Shown: piece by piece, positions 10,088-18,666 of the stretch
How the letters are laid out: each line of letters opens with the position of its first letter
Position numbering within the stretch: the stretch's first letter is position 1
Assembly (NCBI RefSeq): GCF_002282855.1
Contig: NZ_NRIR01000006.1
Span: 248,001 to 312,000, forward strand
From: Paraferrimonas sedimenticola
GTDB lineage: Bacteria; Pseudomonadota; Gammaproteobacteria; Enterobacterales; Shewanellaceae
DNA: 64,000 bases
Direction of reading: 5' to 3'
Made by a program: the position numbers and the translations under genes
Notes under the pieces: generated by a model
The model's database searches: none
What the model was told of the DNA's origin: nothing
What the model saw: only the letters and a program-made list of their open reading frames with translations

Positions 10088-10945
10088 ATGGATATGTCAA
10101 ACGAGCCAAGGGCATTGGCTGTCATTTCGAATCACAAGCAGCTCGCATTGCAAGGGTGTCATGAGCTGGAAGATTTCTGCGAAGTAAGCTCAATTGAAAT
10201 TGAGCGTGGGTTAACACGTGCCCTTCCCGCCTCAGCCGCTGCCTCACTACTGATTCAAACCAAAGCGGACCATAGACTGAATTACAATCTCGCTAAGCTT
10301 CGCGAGCTCAATCCTAAGCTACCGATATTTTTGGTTAGCGCAGTGGTTACGATTCCATTGATGCATCAATGCCTTCGTCAGAAAGTAAGCGAGTGTTATG
10401 TATGGCCATTTTCGGCGGCAACGAAACAAGACTTAATCGAGCAATTGCGCCTAACTAAGGTGAATTGCGTCGAAGAAGACAAGCTAGCTTTGTTTTCTGA
10501 AATTACCGCTAATGAGATTAACAACGGTCCTTTCAATCGACTACTTGGTCTTATAGAAGACAGCTACCAATGTAATACCTCGCTAAAACAACTTGCGCCT
10601 AAAATTCATCTAAGCCCTAGCCGTCTTAGCCATATGTTCAAGGACCTTTGCGGAATCGGTTTTAGCCAGTACATCATGTGCCGACGTCTTGAGCAGAGCG
10701 AACAATTGCTTAATGAGGGCCTGACAAACGTCACACAGGTTGCTTACCAACTTGGGTTTGCCAATGTTTCTCACTTTTGCCGCAGTTTTAAGCGTCACTT
10801 TGGAATTACACCGACGGCCTTTTTAAATGGCGAGCGTAGTGATAACCCCAGTGAAACATTTCAACGTTATTCTCGATTAAGGCTGGAGCTACTGCCCTGG
10901 AGTGCAAACGATACCTTGTCGAATTCTTCGGAAAAGGCGGGCTAG
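10088..10945 (+). CDS. AraC-type regulator with degenerate receiver-like N-terminus
   Basis: A 285-aa putative transcription factor. The C-terminal half (about 148-250) is a two-helix-turn-helix AraC domain; CRRLEQSEQLL and VAYQLGFANVSHFCRSFKRHFGITPTAF are diagnostic. The first 125 residues look like a receiver fold with alternating hydrophobic strands (ALAVIS, SLLIQ, IFLVSA, CYVWPF). The acidic pocket and phospho-acceptor Asp are missing and the conserved Lys is Trp, so phosphorylation control is unlikely. AGGGA precedes the ATG by six bases; a second ATG lies two codons in. The L,D-transpeptidase gene starts 9 bp after it, and the Tad locus follows, so it may regulate pilus genes (inference). 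Confidence 0.75.
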   Translation: MDMSNEPRALAVISNHKQLALQGCHELEDFCEVSSIEIERGLTRALPASAAASLLIQTKADHRLNYNLAKLRELNPKLPIFLVSAVVTIPLMHQCLRQKVSECYVWPFSAATKQDLIEQLRLTKVNCVEEDKLALFSEITANEINNGPFNRLLGLIEDSYQCNTSLKQLAPKIHLSPSRLSHMFKDLCGIGFSQYIMCRRLEQSEQLLNEGLTNVTQVAYQLGFANVSHFCRSFKRHFGITPTAFLNGERSDNPSETFQRYSRLRLELLPWSANDTLSNSSEKAG

Positions 10946-10954
10946 CTCAAGCTA

Positions 10955-12355
10955 ATGCGAAAATACTTGGCCTTTTTAGTATTCCTATTTGCGTCATCCC
11001 ATTTGCAGGCTGAACAAACGAACTCAGGCAAGGTGCCCGTTTGGTTTGAACAAAACGTCCCTACCACTGCCGCTCTGGAGTTTCGCCAATTATTAGATGA
11101 CCTTGGTGGGTATGATTTTTTAGAAGCAAACGAATCAAGTTATCAGCGTGCTTTTGAAGCCTTAGTTTCACAGTCACCATCAAGCTCTGCACTAATGGCT
11201 CAATGGCACACGATACAGCCGCAGTCAGATAATACGAGAGCCGAGTTTATTGCTGACCTACCACCAGCTTTTCCTCAGGTCTCACGGTTGCGAATTGCCA
11301 TACGCCAACTAAAAGCGAACTACAAACCTGGATTAGGGATCTCACCTTTTCAAACACCAAGATTGGGAGGCCGCCACCCAAACATCGCCAAGATCAGCCA
11401 GCGCTTACTGGATACTGGTTTTATGGACAGCCGCTATCGACCAACTAATCGGTTGGATAGCTATGATCCTGTTTTTATTCGCGCGCTTAAAGCTTTTCAG
11501 GCTCATCACGGGCTCGAGGCCGACGGCGTTGTTGGTGCAAAGACCATTAAGTTGCTAAACCGCAGTAATTTACAAGAAAGACTCACGCTGCAAGCAAACT
11601 TACGACGTTGGATGCGTTTGCCTCACCAGCCTTCGAGTACCTATTTGGAAGTCAATATTGCCAATTTTGACGTGCGTTTGGTTCATAACGGCAAAACCAT
11701 TTTGCGCAATCGAGCGATTGTCGGGACGCCAAATCGTCAGACTCCAATATTCTCCAGCCAAGTGCGCAGCGTAACTATCAACCCAATGTGGCGACCGACA
11801 AATAGGATCATTTGGGAAGAGCTTGTTCCCAGTCATCGCAAAAATAGTTCTGCTTTGACCCAGCAAGGATTTGCATTACTTTCTTCGACTAGTACGAACC
11901 CTATCGCCATCGACAAATCTGATCCGAGCTTTGCTCAGCTCAAGCAAGGAATGCGTTTAGTGCAGTTGCCTGGTAAGCAGAATGCCCTCGGGAAAGTTCG
12001 GTTTAACTTCCACAATACGCATTCGGTTTATTTACACGACACACCACAAAAACACTTGTTCAATAAGAATGAAAGAGCCCTATCCCACGGTTGTGTTCGA
12101 GTTCAGGATACTCAAGAACTAGTTGCCGCCATTGAACGTATCGGAAAACTCGATCGTTCGAGGGATTGGCGACAACTTTGGCGCTCAGATGCTCTAACCA
12201 GCGTAAAGCTAACTGACCCAATCAATATACATTTAACGTACCAAACCGGCTGGATTGACGAATTCGGTCAAGTCCAAATCCGCGACGACATCTATCATCT
12301 CGACTCTCCGCAAATCGGTGCAACAGATAGCAGTTTTGTGAAACGCGCAAATTAA
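10955..12355 (+). CDS. YcbB-like L,D-transpeptidase
   Basis: A 466-aa exported cell-wall enzyme. A signal peptide (about residues 1-19, ending LQA) is followed by a scaffold region and a peptidoglycan-binding domain (about 145-195, with ALKAFQAHHGLEADGVVGAKT). The YkuD catalytic domain (about 222-410) carries VYLHDTP and SHGCVRV, with the nucleophile Cys at 380. Such enzymes form 3-3 crosslinks or attach proteins to peptidoglycan. E. coli YcbB/LdtD is larger (615 aa). It sits 9 bp after an AraC regulator and 126 bp before the flp pilin gene, suggesting wall remodelling for the Tad machine (inference). Confidence 0.88.
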   Translation: MRKYLAFLVFLFASSHLQAEQTNSGKVPVWFEQNVPTTAALEFRQLLDDLGGYDFLEANESSYQRAFEALVSQSPSSSALMAQWHTIQPQSDNTRAEFIADLPPAFPQVSRLRIAIRQLKANYKPGLGISPFQTPRLGGRHPNIAKISQRLLDTGFMDSRYRPTNRLDSYDPVFIRALKAFQAHHGLEADGVVGAKTIKLLNRSNLQERLTLQANLRRWMRLPHQPSSTYLEVNIANFDVRLVHNGKTILRNRAIVGTPNRQTPIFSSQVRSVTINPMWRPTNRIIWEELVPSHRKNSSALTQQGFALLSSTSTNPIAIDKSDPSFAQLKQGMRLVQLPGKQNALGKVRFNFHNTHSVYLHDTPQKHLFNKNERALSHGCVRVQDTQELVAAIERIGKLDRSRDWRQLWRSDALTSVKLTDPINIHLTYQTGWIDEFGQVQIRDDIYHLDSPQIGATDSSFVKRAN

Positions 12356-12481
12356 CCTCAAGGCTAAACTGAAGTAATAAGCCTCTAAAGCATAAGGTTT
12401 TTAGGTTTATTCCTCAGGAGTTTTGCTAGCGGTATTGGCGCTCCTCACCCGTAAAAAAACTGTCTGTTCGGAGAGAGACAC

Positions 12482-12691
12482 ATGACAAAAATCCAGCAAT
12501 TTTTAACCCAGTTCATCGAAGATGAAAGTGGCTTGTCGGCGGTTGAGTACGCTATTGCAGGCTCCCTTGTGGTTGGCGGTATGGTCAGCGCATTTATCAG
12601 TCTTGGGGATAGTGCCACCATAGGCATTGCCGACCTTTGCGATGCTGTTAATGGTAACTCAGGCGACGGCGACGCTGCCTGTGATTCGTAA
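12482..12691 (+). CDS. flp: Flp-type major pilin
   Basis: A 69-aa prepilin. The leader ends at Gly17 and the mature chain starts LSAVEYAIAG, with Glu at +5 and Tyr at +6, the Flp signature recognised by the TadV peptidase. The mature pilin is about 52 residues: one hydrophobic helix plus a polar, Asp/Gly-rich tail with two Cys (DLCDAVN and AACDS) that could form a disulfide. GGAGAGAG precedes the ATG. It is the first structural gene of the Tad locus and is followed by a stable intercistronic hairpin. Confidence 0.92.
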   Translation: MTKIQQFLTQFIEDESGLSAVEYAIAGSLVVGGMVSAFISLGDSATIGIADLCDAVNGNSGDGDAACDS

Positions 12692-12714
12692 CGAGTAATG
12701 ATCTCGTACCGTTC

Positions 12715-12751
12715 GCGATACCTACTTTGAGTACTTTGAAGCAGGTATCGC
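12715..12751 (+). promoter_or_regulatory. Intercistronic hairpin between flp and tadV
   Basis: Inverted repeat GCGATACCT (12715-12723) and AGGTATCGC (12743-12751), extended inward by CTT/AAG across one mismatch. No U-run follows. This position after a pilin gene suggests an mRNA stabiliser or attenuator giving more pilin than assembly proteins (inference). Confidence 0.6.
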
Positions 12752-12776
12752 ATCATTAACTAGGTAATCCTATTCA

Positions 12777-13316
12777 ATGGATATAGTTTTTCCGCTATTG
12801 ATTACATTATTAGCTATCGCAGTTATCAATGACTTGCGCAGGCATACCATTCCCAACCTGCTTACATTCTCGTTTATTGCGATAGGTATTCTCGTTCACG
12901 GTATAGCGAATGGTTTCGAGGGACTATGGTTTTCCGTATCCGCAACAGGATTGGCTTTCCTAATACTCGCACCTGTGGTCGCTATCAAAGCATTGGGCGC
13001 TGGCGATGCCAAACTAATGATGGCGGTAGGCTCACTAGTCGGAGTTGAGCTTTTGCTAAGCAGTCTCGTTTGGGGAGTCATCTTTGGAGGCTTTTCAAGC
13101 CTTTTGTTTGCTTGGTATCGGACGGGTTGGCCTGGATTTAAAGCAACTCTATATCGCTATCAATTGCAGTTTGCGACCAAAAAACTAATTCCTGCCCAAG
13201 CCAATGAAGCGGCTTCAATTAAGGCTCCCTACGCTCCAGCGTTGGCCTTAGGAACGGTTATAGCGGTTTGGCAAACCGCATTTGTACATACCCAACTAAC
13301 ATTTTCGCTAGGTTGA
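12777..13316 (+). CDS. tadV: TadV/CpaA prepilin peptidase
   Basis: A 179-aa integral-membrane aspartic peptidase (family A24A) that cleaves the Flp leader after Gly. The first catalytic Asp is D19 in NDLRRHTIPN and the second is D77 in the GAGDAK motif. About five hydrophobic segments are visible. It lacks the N-terminal methylase domain of PilD, as usual for TadV. It is followed 9 bp later by the AAA+ gene. Confidence 0.93.
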   Translation: MDIVFPLLITLLAIAVINDLRRHTIPNLLTFSFIAIGILVHGIANGFEGLWFSVSATGLAFLILAPVVAIKALGAGDAKLMMAVGSLVGVELLLSSLVWGVIFGGFSSLLFAWYRTGWPGFKATLYRYQLQFATKKLIPAQANEAASIKAPYAPALALGTVIAVWQTAFVHTQLTFSLG

Positions 13317-13325
13317 GAACAAATT

Positions 13326-14654
13326 ATGACCACAGTAAGCCTCATAGATTCCGGCACTAGTGAAGATGAATATAATTTTCAAGCGATTGCCCCACGGCCT
13401 GTGTCGATATCGGATACAGGGCTAAGCGAATCCCTGCTACAAGAACTACTTTTGAAACAGCTGACCGTTCATTCGGTCATGACGATAAGAGAGCTTGCTC
13501 AACAGCTAGCCTTAGCTGGTGGGATTGTTACCGAACTAATCGATGCGGCAAAGCACGCTACTTTAGTCATCAATCGAGCAAATGCATCGGATGGAAAGTT
13601 TCGATTTGCGCTATCGCAAAAAGGGTTTGAGCAAGCCGAAAAACTGATACGAAGAAATGGCTACATAGGCCGCGCGCCAGTACCTCTTCAACAGTACACC
13701 GAGATTTGCAAGCAGCAGTCTTGCCGGGAACTTAAGGTCACATCTAAATTACTCCATCAAGCATTTAAAGGAGAAATATTTAGCGAAGACTTATTAGAAC
13801 AAATCGGGCCTGCGCTTAATTCCAATAAACCTATCCTACTGTACGGTTTACCCGGCATTGGAAAAAGCTATCTTTGCCGGCATCTTAACTTAATTCATAA
13901 CGATGATGTGCTTATCCCCAACGCAATAGAGTTTAACGGCGAAATCATTCATGTCTATGATCCCGAAATTCACCAGAGCGCTGAGCAATCTTCTTCCGAA
14001 GGTCAAAGCTTACTTAAGCTAAGCCACGGTTATGACCCCCGCTGGATTCGCTGTAAAAGGCCGCTTATGGTTACTGGAGGCGAGCTAACCGAATCAATGC
14101 TTGAAGTTAGCAGCGACCCTATAAGCCGCGTATTCAGAGCACCAATTCAACTAAAAGCTAACAACGGAATTCTATTGATTGATGATCTGGGTCGTCAAAA
14201 AATACAACCAAAGGCTTTGTTTAACCGCTGGATTATTCCCTTAGAAGAACGAAGAGACTTCTTAAGCATGCCTAACGGCGCGCACTTTGAAGTGCCATTT
14301 GAACTAACCCTTTTATTTTCGACAAACTTGCAGCCCTCTGATCTTGTGGACGAAGCCTTCTTGAGACGAATAGGCTACAAGATTGAGTTTCAACCGGTGT
14401 CAAATGCCGAGTATCAACAAATCTGGCACAAGAACTGCGAGTCGTTACAACTGAGTTGTGCAACGACTACTTACGACTATTTAGTCGGCACTTTACACGA
14501 CCAATCAAAACGCCCCTTGCTCCCCTGTTACCCGAGAGACTTACTCGGGATTGTGGTGGATCAAATTAGCTATCACGACCTACCTCGAGAAGTTACTCCC
14601 AACTTGTTGCAGAAAGCTTGGAATATGAACTTTGTGAGTCAGGACTCCAACTAG
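13326..14654 (+). CDS. AAA+ ATPase with winged-helix-like N-terminus, Tad-associated
   Basis: A 442-aa protein not part of the core Tad set. Residues about 35-125 resemble a winged-helix domain (SVMTIRELAQQLALAGGIVTELIDAA, then FRFALSQKGFEQA). A short linker leads to an ATPase with Walker A GLPGIGKS (174-181) and Walker B ILLIDD (Asp 286-287). The TNLQPSDLVDEAFLRRIGYKIEF segment contains a probable arginine finger/sensor, as in MoxR-like AAA+ proteins. It lies between tadV (9 bp) and cpaB (12 bp), so it is certainly in the operon. Its job, assembly chaperone or regulator, is unknown. Confidence 0.75.
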   Translation: MTTVSLIDSGTSEDEYNFQAIAPRPVSISDTGLSESLLQELLLKQLTVHSVMTIRELAQQLALAGGIVTELIDAAKHATLVINRANASDGKFRFALSQKGFEQAEKLIRRNGYIGRAPVPLQQYTEICKQQSCRELKVTSKLLHQAFKGEIFSEDLLEQIGPALNSNKPILLYGLPGIGKSYLCRHLNLIHNDDVLIPNAIEFNGEIIHVYDPEIHQSAEQSSSEGQSLLKLSHGYDPRWIRCKRPLMVTGGELTESMLEVSSDPISRVFRAPIQLKANNGILLIDDLGRQKIQPKALFNRWIIPLEERRDFLSMPNGAHFEVPFELTLLFSTNLQPSDLVDEAFLRRIGYKIEFQPVSNAEYQQIWHKNCESLQLSCATTTYDYLVGTLHDQSKRPLLPCYPRDLLGIVVDQISYHDLPREVTPNLLQKAWNMNFVSQDSN

Positions 14655-14666
14655 AGAGTTAATACT

Positions 14667-15494
14667 ATGAGCAGGAATTTCTTATTTTTTGTGTTTTTGC
14701 TATCAGTCGTTTTTGGACTTGGCGCAATCTTTATCGCAGATAACTGGCTACTCAATGATGCGGGTATCCAACAAAATGGCGAAGAGGAGCAAGTTGTCTC
14801 GGTAACAGTAAATGTACCTACAGGAACACTACTGGACGCCAAACACCTGAGTACAAAATCAGTCCCTAAATCTCTCGTACCCGAGGGCGCTGTCACCAAT
14901 ATAGATGAGGTGCTGAATAAAGTTGTTAAGCATCCAATGTATGCTGGCGATATAGTCCGTCAACAACGAATAGTGGCCTTGGGAGAGGGCTCAGCGCTAG
15001 CCAGTTTGATTAGCGAAAACATGCGAGCTATTACCATTCGAGTCAACGACATAGTCGGAGTCGCAGGCTTCCTTTTACCCGGTGATCGGGTTGATATTTT
15101 GAATACTTTTCAAAGACAACACAGCAAGGTTAACACTGAAGTTGTTCTATCTAATATAAAGATTCTCGCCGTGGATCAGCGCTCATCAAGTGATGAAAAT
15201 AAGCCAGTTCTGGTTCGAGCCGTAACAGTCGAAGTTGACCTTTCTCAAGCTGAAATACTGCTAAATGCACGTAGTAAAGGTGGTCTTCAACTCGCCCTGA
15301 GAAACCCTACAGATGACAACCCGGTTAGCATAGCTACCGATTATGAATTGGTCGAAGCACAAACCGCAACAGCGACTGTTGAGGATGCCAGCGAAGTAGA
15401 GCCAGGCAATGCCCAACCTCAGAGTATTTCGCCTCGCCAAAAGGTAGAAATCATCAGAGGTGTAGCCCAAGAGTCAGTCCAAGTGGGTAGTTAA
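14667..15494 (+). CDS. cpaB: CpaB/RcpC, Flp pilus assembly protein
   Basis: A 275-aa protein with an N-terminal membrane anchor (about residues 4-24). A SAF domain follows (about 42-110, VTVNVPTGTLLDAKHLSTKSVPKSLVPEGAV). The RcpC/CpaB beta domain is about 120-225 (RAITIRVNDIVGVAGFLLPGDRVDIL). It is thought to act in the periplasm with the secretin. It precedes cpaC by 12 bp, the standard cpaB-cpaC arrangement. Confidence 0.92.
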   Translation: MSRNFLFFVFLLSVVFGLGAIFIADNWLLNDAGIQQNGEEEQVVSVTVNVPTGTLLDAKHLSTKSVPKSLVPEGAVTNIDEVLNKVVKHPMYAGDIVRQQRIVALGEGSALASLISENMRAITIRVNDIVGVAGFLLPGDRVDILNTFQRQHSKVNTEVVLSNIKILAVDQRSSSDENKPVLVRAVTVEVDLSQAEILLNARSKGGLQLALRNPTDDNPVSIATDYELVEAQTATATVEDASEVEPGNAQPQSISPRQKVEIIRGVAQESVQVGS

Positions 15495-15506
15495 AAGGAA
15501 TCAACG

Positions 15507-16976
15507 ATGAAAAAAATCTATCACACGGTATACAGATTGATCAGTCTGATCATGTTGGTTTCTGTTTCGATGTTTGTCACCAACGCTAGTCTGGCTGGAG
15601 GACCAAGCCAAACTGAACCTGATGTAGTCACCATTCCGATACACAAATCCAAAAACCTAAATATGGAACAAGATGTTCATCGAGTTTCAGTAGGTAATCC
15701 AGGGATTGCGGATATTCTAATCCTTAGAAGCCGAGAGCTTTACATTCTAGGTAAGAAACTCGGTACGACAAATGTTTTGGTCTGGGATGAAGAGGACAAT
15801 CTAGTAGATATTCTAAATCTCGAAGTTATTCATGATCTAGAGAGTCTAAGATATCGCCTCCACAGCTACCTTCCTGACCAAGATATCGGCGTTCACAGTT
15901 CCCAAGGCCAATTAATTGTTTCCGGTCAGGCTTCTAGTTTAGAAAAAATGAATACCGCGATCGAGTTAGCGTCGGCCTATGCCGAGGCCGCTACGGCGCT
16001 CAATGGTACTTCCAAAGTTATCAATATGGTGACTATTGGTGGTGGCCAGCAAGTGATGCTAGAAGTTGTCGTAGCCGAAGTTAGCACGGAAATCGCAAGA
16101 CAATTGGAGTCTAACCTGCTTTTGGCATTTGATGGCACCGACGGCACAGGTGGCATTGTAAACGGCGATTTGCTTTTTGAATCCGTTCAAACAGGTATAG
16201 ATAACGTAACAAGAGGCTTTTTCGGTAGTTATGCTCGTGGAGATATGTTGTTCAACTTTGCTTTGGACGTTGCAAAGACCAACGGCCTAGCCAAAATTCT
16301 AGCAGAGCCCAACATTACCGCGCTTAGTGGCCAAAGCGCGGAGTTCTTGAGCGGCGGCGAGTTTCCCGTTCCGATTCCAAACCGAGATGGAACTAGTATC
16401 CAATTCAAAGACTTCGGTGTTGGAGTAAGTTTCGTACCCACAATCCTAGATAGTGGAAAAATCAACCTCAATTTGAAAGTGTTGGTGAGTGAATTAAGCA
16501 ACGCAAACTCTGTTGGAATTCAACCGACTGGCTCGACGGCTGCACTGGTAGTGCCCTCTGTAGTGAAGCGAACTTCAGAAACTACAGTCGAACTTGGTGA
16601 TGGCCAAACGATAGCTATTGGTGGGCTACTAAGCGACACCCTTAGAGAGAATGTCAGCAGAATTCCAGGGTTGGGAGATATTCCGGTTCTGGGGCAACTT
16701 TTCCGAAGCCAAGAATATATTAAAGGCCAAACTGAGCTTGTCATCATGGTTACCCCGAGACTTGTTCGCCCGTTTAATAAACAAGGCATCCCTCTCCCCA
16801 CCGATGGGTTTATATCTCCAAGCGATGCTGAGTTTTATTTACTAGGTCGATTATCTCGACGAGAGAGCGGTGAACCCGCGACACATTCGCCAAATCCCTC
16901 ACCAAATGCATCAGTTAGCCTCCCGGACAATGGCGGTATGACGGCAGTTTATGGTCACGAAATTCAGACTCGTTAG
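15507..16976 (+). CDS. cpaC: CpaC/RcpA outer-membrane secretin
   Basis: A 489-aa exported secretin forming the outer-membrane pore for the Flp pilus. A signal peptide (about 1-31) is followed by the pilus-formation N-terminal domain (about 40-112, SVGNPGIADILILRSRELYILGKKLGTTNV). A BON-like region (about 115-175) and a secretin domain (about 235-425) come next. The secretin domain ends with the typical IPGLGDIPVLGQLFRS and ELVIMVTPRLV motifs. The Pro/Asn-rich tail after about 450 looks disordered. A small lipoprotein gene 9 bp downstream may encode its pilotin-like partner (inference). Confidence 0.94.
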   Translation: MKKIYHTVYRLISLIMLVSVSMFVTNASLAGGPSQTEPDVVTIPIHKSKNLNMEQDVHRVSVGNPGIADILILRSRELYILGKKLGTTNVLVWDEEDNLVDILNLEVIHDLESLRYRLHSYLPDQDIGVHSSQGQLIVSGQASSLEKMNTAIELASAYAEAATALNGTSKVINMVTIGGGQQVMLEVVVAEVSTEIARQLESNLLLAFDGTDGTGGIVNGDLLFESVQTGIDNVTRGFFGSYARGDMLFNFALDVAKTNGLAKILAEPNITALSGQSAEFLSGGEFPVPIPNRDGTSIQFKDFGVGVSFVPTILDSGKINLNLKVLVSELSNANSVGIQPTGSTAALVVPSVVKRTSETTVELGDGQTIAIGGLLSDTLRENVSRIPGLGDIPVLGQLFRSQEYIKGQTELVIMVTPRLVRPFNKQGIPLPTDGFISPSDAEFYLLGRLSRRESGEPATHSPNPSPNASVSLPDNGGMTAVYGHEIQTR

Positions 16977-16985
16977 GAGCAGAAA

Positions 16986-17252
16986 ATGAAATCTAGTTTC
17001 ATCTTGGTATCTATTGCAATTTTGTCGGGCTGCTCTTCGATTCCTGACTATGAATTCACAGACTCTGTAGTCACGGTTAGAGCGCTTCAAACCCTTGATC
17101 CACAAGCCCCAGAAGTCAACGACGGAATTACTCGAGAGATTGAAGGGAATTATGGCAAGCAAGTAATGACCAATTACCAAGCTAGTTCCATGCCACCAGA
17201 ATCTGGGCGGAGCATTTCCAGTTCAAGCTCATCTGGAAGCGGGTCAAACTAG
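16986..17252 (+). CDS. Small lipoprotein in the RcpB/CpaD position
   Basis: An 88-aa predicted lipoprotein with lipobox LSGC (Cys16). The mature part is about 72 residues and ends in a Ser/Gly-only tail of roughly 15 residues. It has no recognisable domain. Its location directly after the secretin gene is where rcpB or cpaD, lipoproteins that assist the secretin, sit in other Tad loci. It is much shorter than CpaD (about 200 aa), so homology cannot be claimed. Confidence 0.6.
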   Translation: MKSSFILVSIAILSGCSSIPDYEFTDSVVTVRALQTLDPQAPEVNDGITREIEGNYGKQVMTNYQASSMPPESGRSISSSSSSGSGSN

Positions 17253-17280
17253 GATTATCTGAGTATGGGGGTAACAGAGT

Positions 17281-18666
17281 ATGTTTACCTTGAAACACTT
17301 TACGCAAAGTAAGTACGTACTGAAGCCAAGACAGCAGGGCAACGTTTTAGTCATGTTCGTCATAGGCTTAGCTGCCATATTGATAATGGCCGCGCTAGCC
17401 CTCGATGGCGGCCACCTGCTATTAAACAAAAGTCGTTTACAAAACATTGCTGATGCGGCTGCATTAAATGCGGCCATTACACTGGACGAAGGCGGAACTC
17501 ATCAACAAGCGAGAGCCGCCGCGGCGGCGATTATTAATGCGAATTTGGATCATCAAGACAATTTTGAACTAGATGCAAATGTAGATATGTCCAACCTCAA
17601 CAGTGCCATAGAACAAGTCACTACGAGCTTAAGAGTACAGTTCTCACTAAGACCTGATCCTTTTGAAGCTACGAATGTAGCGGAAGCAAGGTACGTTTTA
17701 GTTTATATCGAAGATGTACCGCTGAATAACTTTCTAGCCGGTGTATTCGATTTCAATAAACAAGTGTCTGCAACGGCAATGGCAGGGCCCTCTACAGCCT
17801 TAGTCGATTGCTACAGTAATCTAGTACCACTTATGGTTTGCGCAAACGACCCAACTACTGAGCACCCTTCCTCCACCGTGGATGGCGAAGAGGTATTCGA
17901 TCAATCCATTTTCTATGGTATTCATACCAACACGTTACAAGTACTAAAAATCCCCTCAAATACAGAGCCTGAAATAGGCCCCGGGAACTTTCAGCTGATA
18001 CGGCTTGGAGACAATAAAGGTGCTGACGATATACGAGATACGCTTGCAGGTCAGCCATTCGAAGATGGACAAATTTGTCTCACCTCCGGTGTTGATGGCG
18101 ATACCGTTCCAACAGAGCCTGGTAATACAGTTGGGCCATCGTTTCAGGGTTTAAACACCAGAATGGGTCAATGGGAAGGCAATCTGAAAGATAACCAAGA
18201 AGATTTTCCTGCAGACTACAACACCTGTGAGTCCACTACTCCGATAGCGCTAGATAATAAAGGAGATTTGATTGATAACGGAGCAATAGATCTGGCTTAC
18301 AGACATTCAGATTACCTCTCGTACTACGGAGCGTTGGCTGACGATGATGAAAGTGTTCCTGACGCTTGCCCAACCAACTTCTCGGGTTCATTGGATCCAG
18401 TCAACGGTTCCAGTCAACGAAGAATACTGCAAGTGGTGGTTGGAGATTGCACTGACAGGCTGAATGGTCAGAACGACGTACCCTATTTAGGCGTTGGTTG
18501 TTTTTTCCTGACCCAAAGCATTGATAAGGGCGGAAAAAACAGTTTCATCGTTGGAGAGTTTGTAGAGAACTGCTCGGCCGAGGGCGTAGCCTCGGGAGAT
18601 GCGGAAGACCGTAACGGACCGTATCGAATTGTTCTGTATCACGTTCCCGGCTCGGGAGACTCATGA
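17281..18666 (+). CDS. TadG-like pilus assembly protein
   Basis: A 461-aa protein with the TadG-like N-terminal motif (PF13400): QQGNVLVMFVIGLAAILIMAALALDGGHLLLNKSRLQNIADAAALNAA. The remainder is predicted extracytoplasmic, acidic and contains nine or more Cys residues, suggesting disulfides. A canonical von Willebrand A MIDAS motif is not obvious, unlike full TadG. The stop overlaps the tadE start by 4 bp (ATGA). Probably a minor pilus or surface component. Confidence 0.8.
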   Translation: MFTLKHFTQSKYVLKPRQQGNVLVMFVIGLAAILIMAALALDGGHLLLNKSRLQNIADAAALNAAITLDEGGTHQQARAAAAAIINANLDHQDNFELDANVDMSNLNSAIEQVTTSLRVQFSLRPDPFEATNVAEARYVLVYIEDVPLNNFLAGVFDFNKQVSATAMAGPSTALVDCYSNLVPLMVCANDPTTEHPSSTVDGEEVFDQSIFYGIHTNTLQVLKIPSNTEPEIGPGNFQLIRLGDNKGADDIRDTLAGQPFEDGQICLTSGVDGDTVPTEPGNTVGPSFQGLNTRMGQWEGNLKDNQEDFPADYNTCESTTPIALDNKGDLIDNGAIDLAYRHSDYLSYYGALADDDESVPDACPTNFSGSLDPVNGSSQRRILQVVVGDCTDRLNGQNDVPYLGVGCFFLTQSIDKGGKNSFIVGEFVENCSAEGVASGDAEDRNGPYRIVLYHVPGSGDS

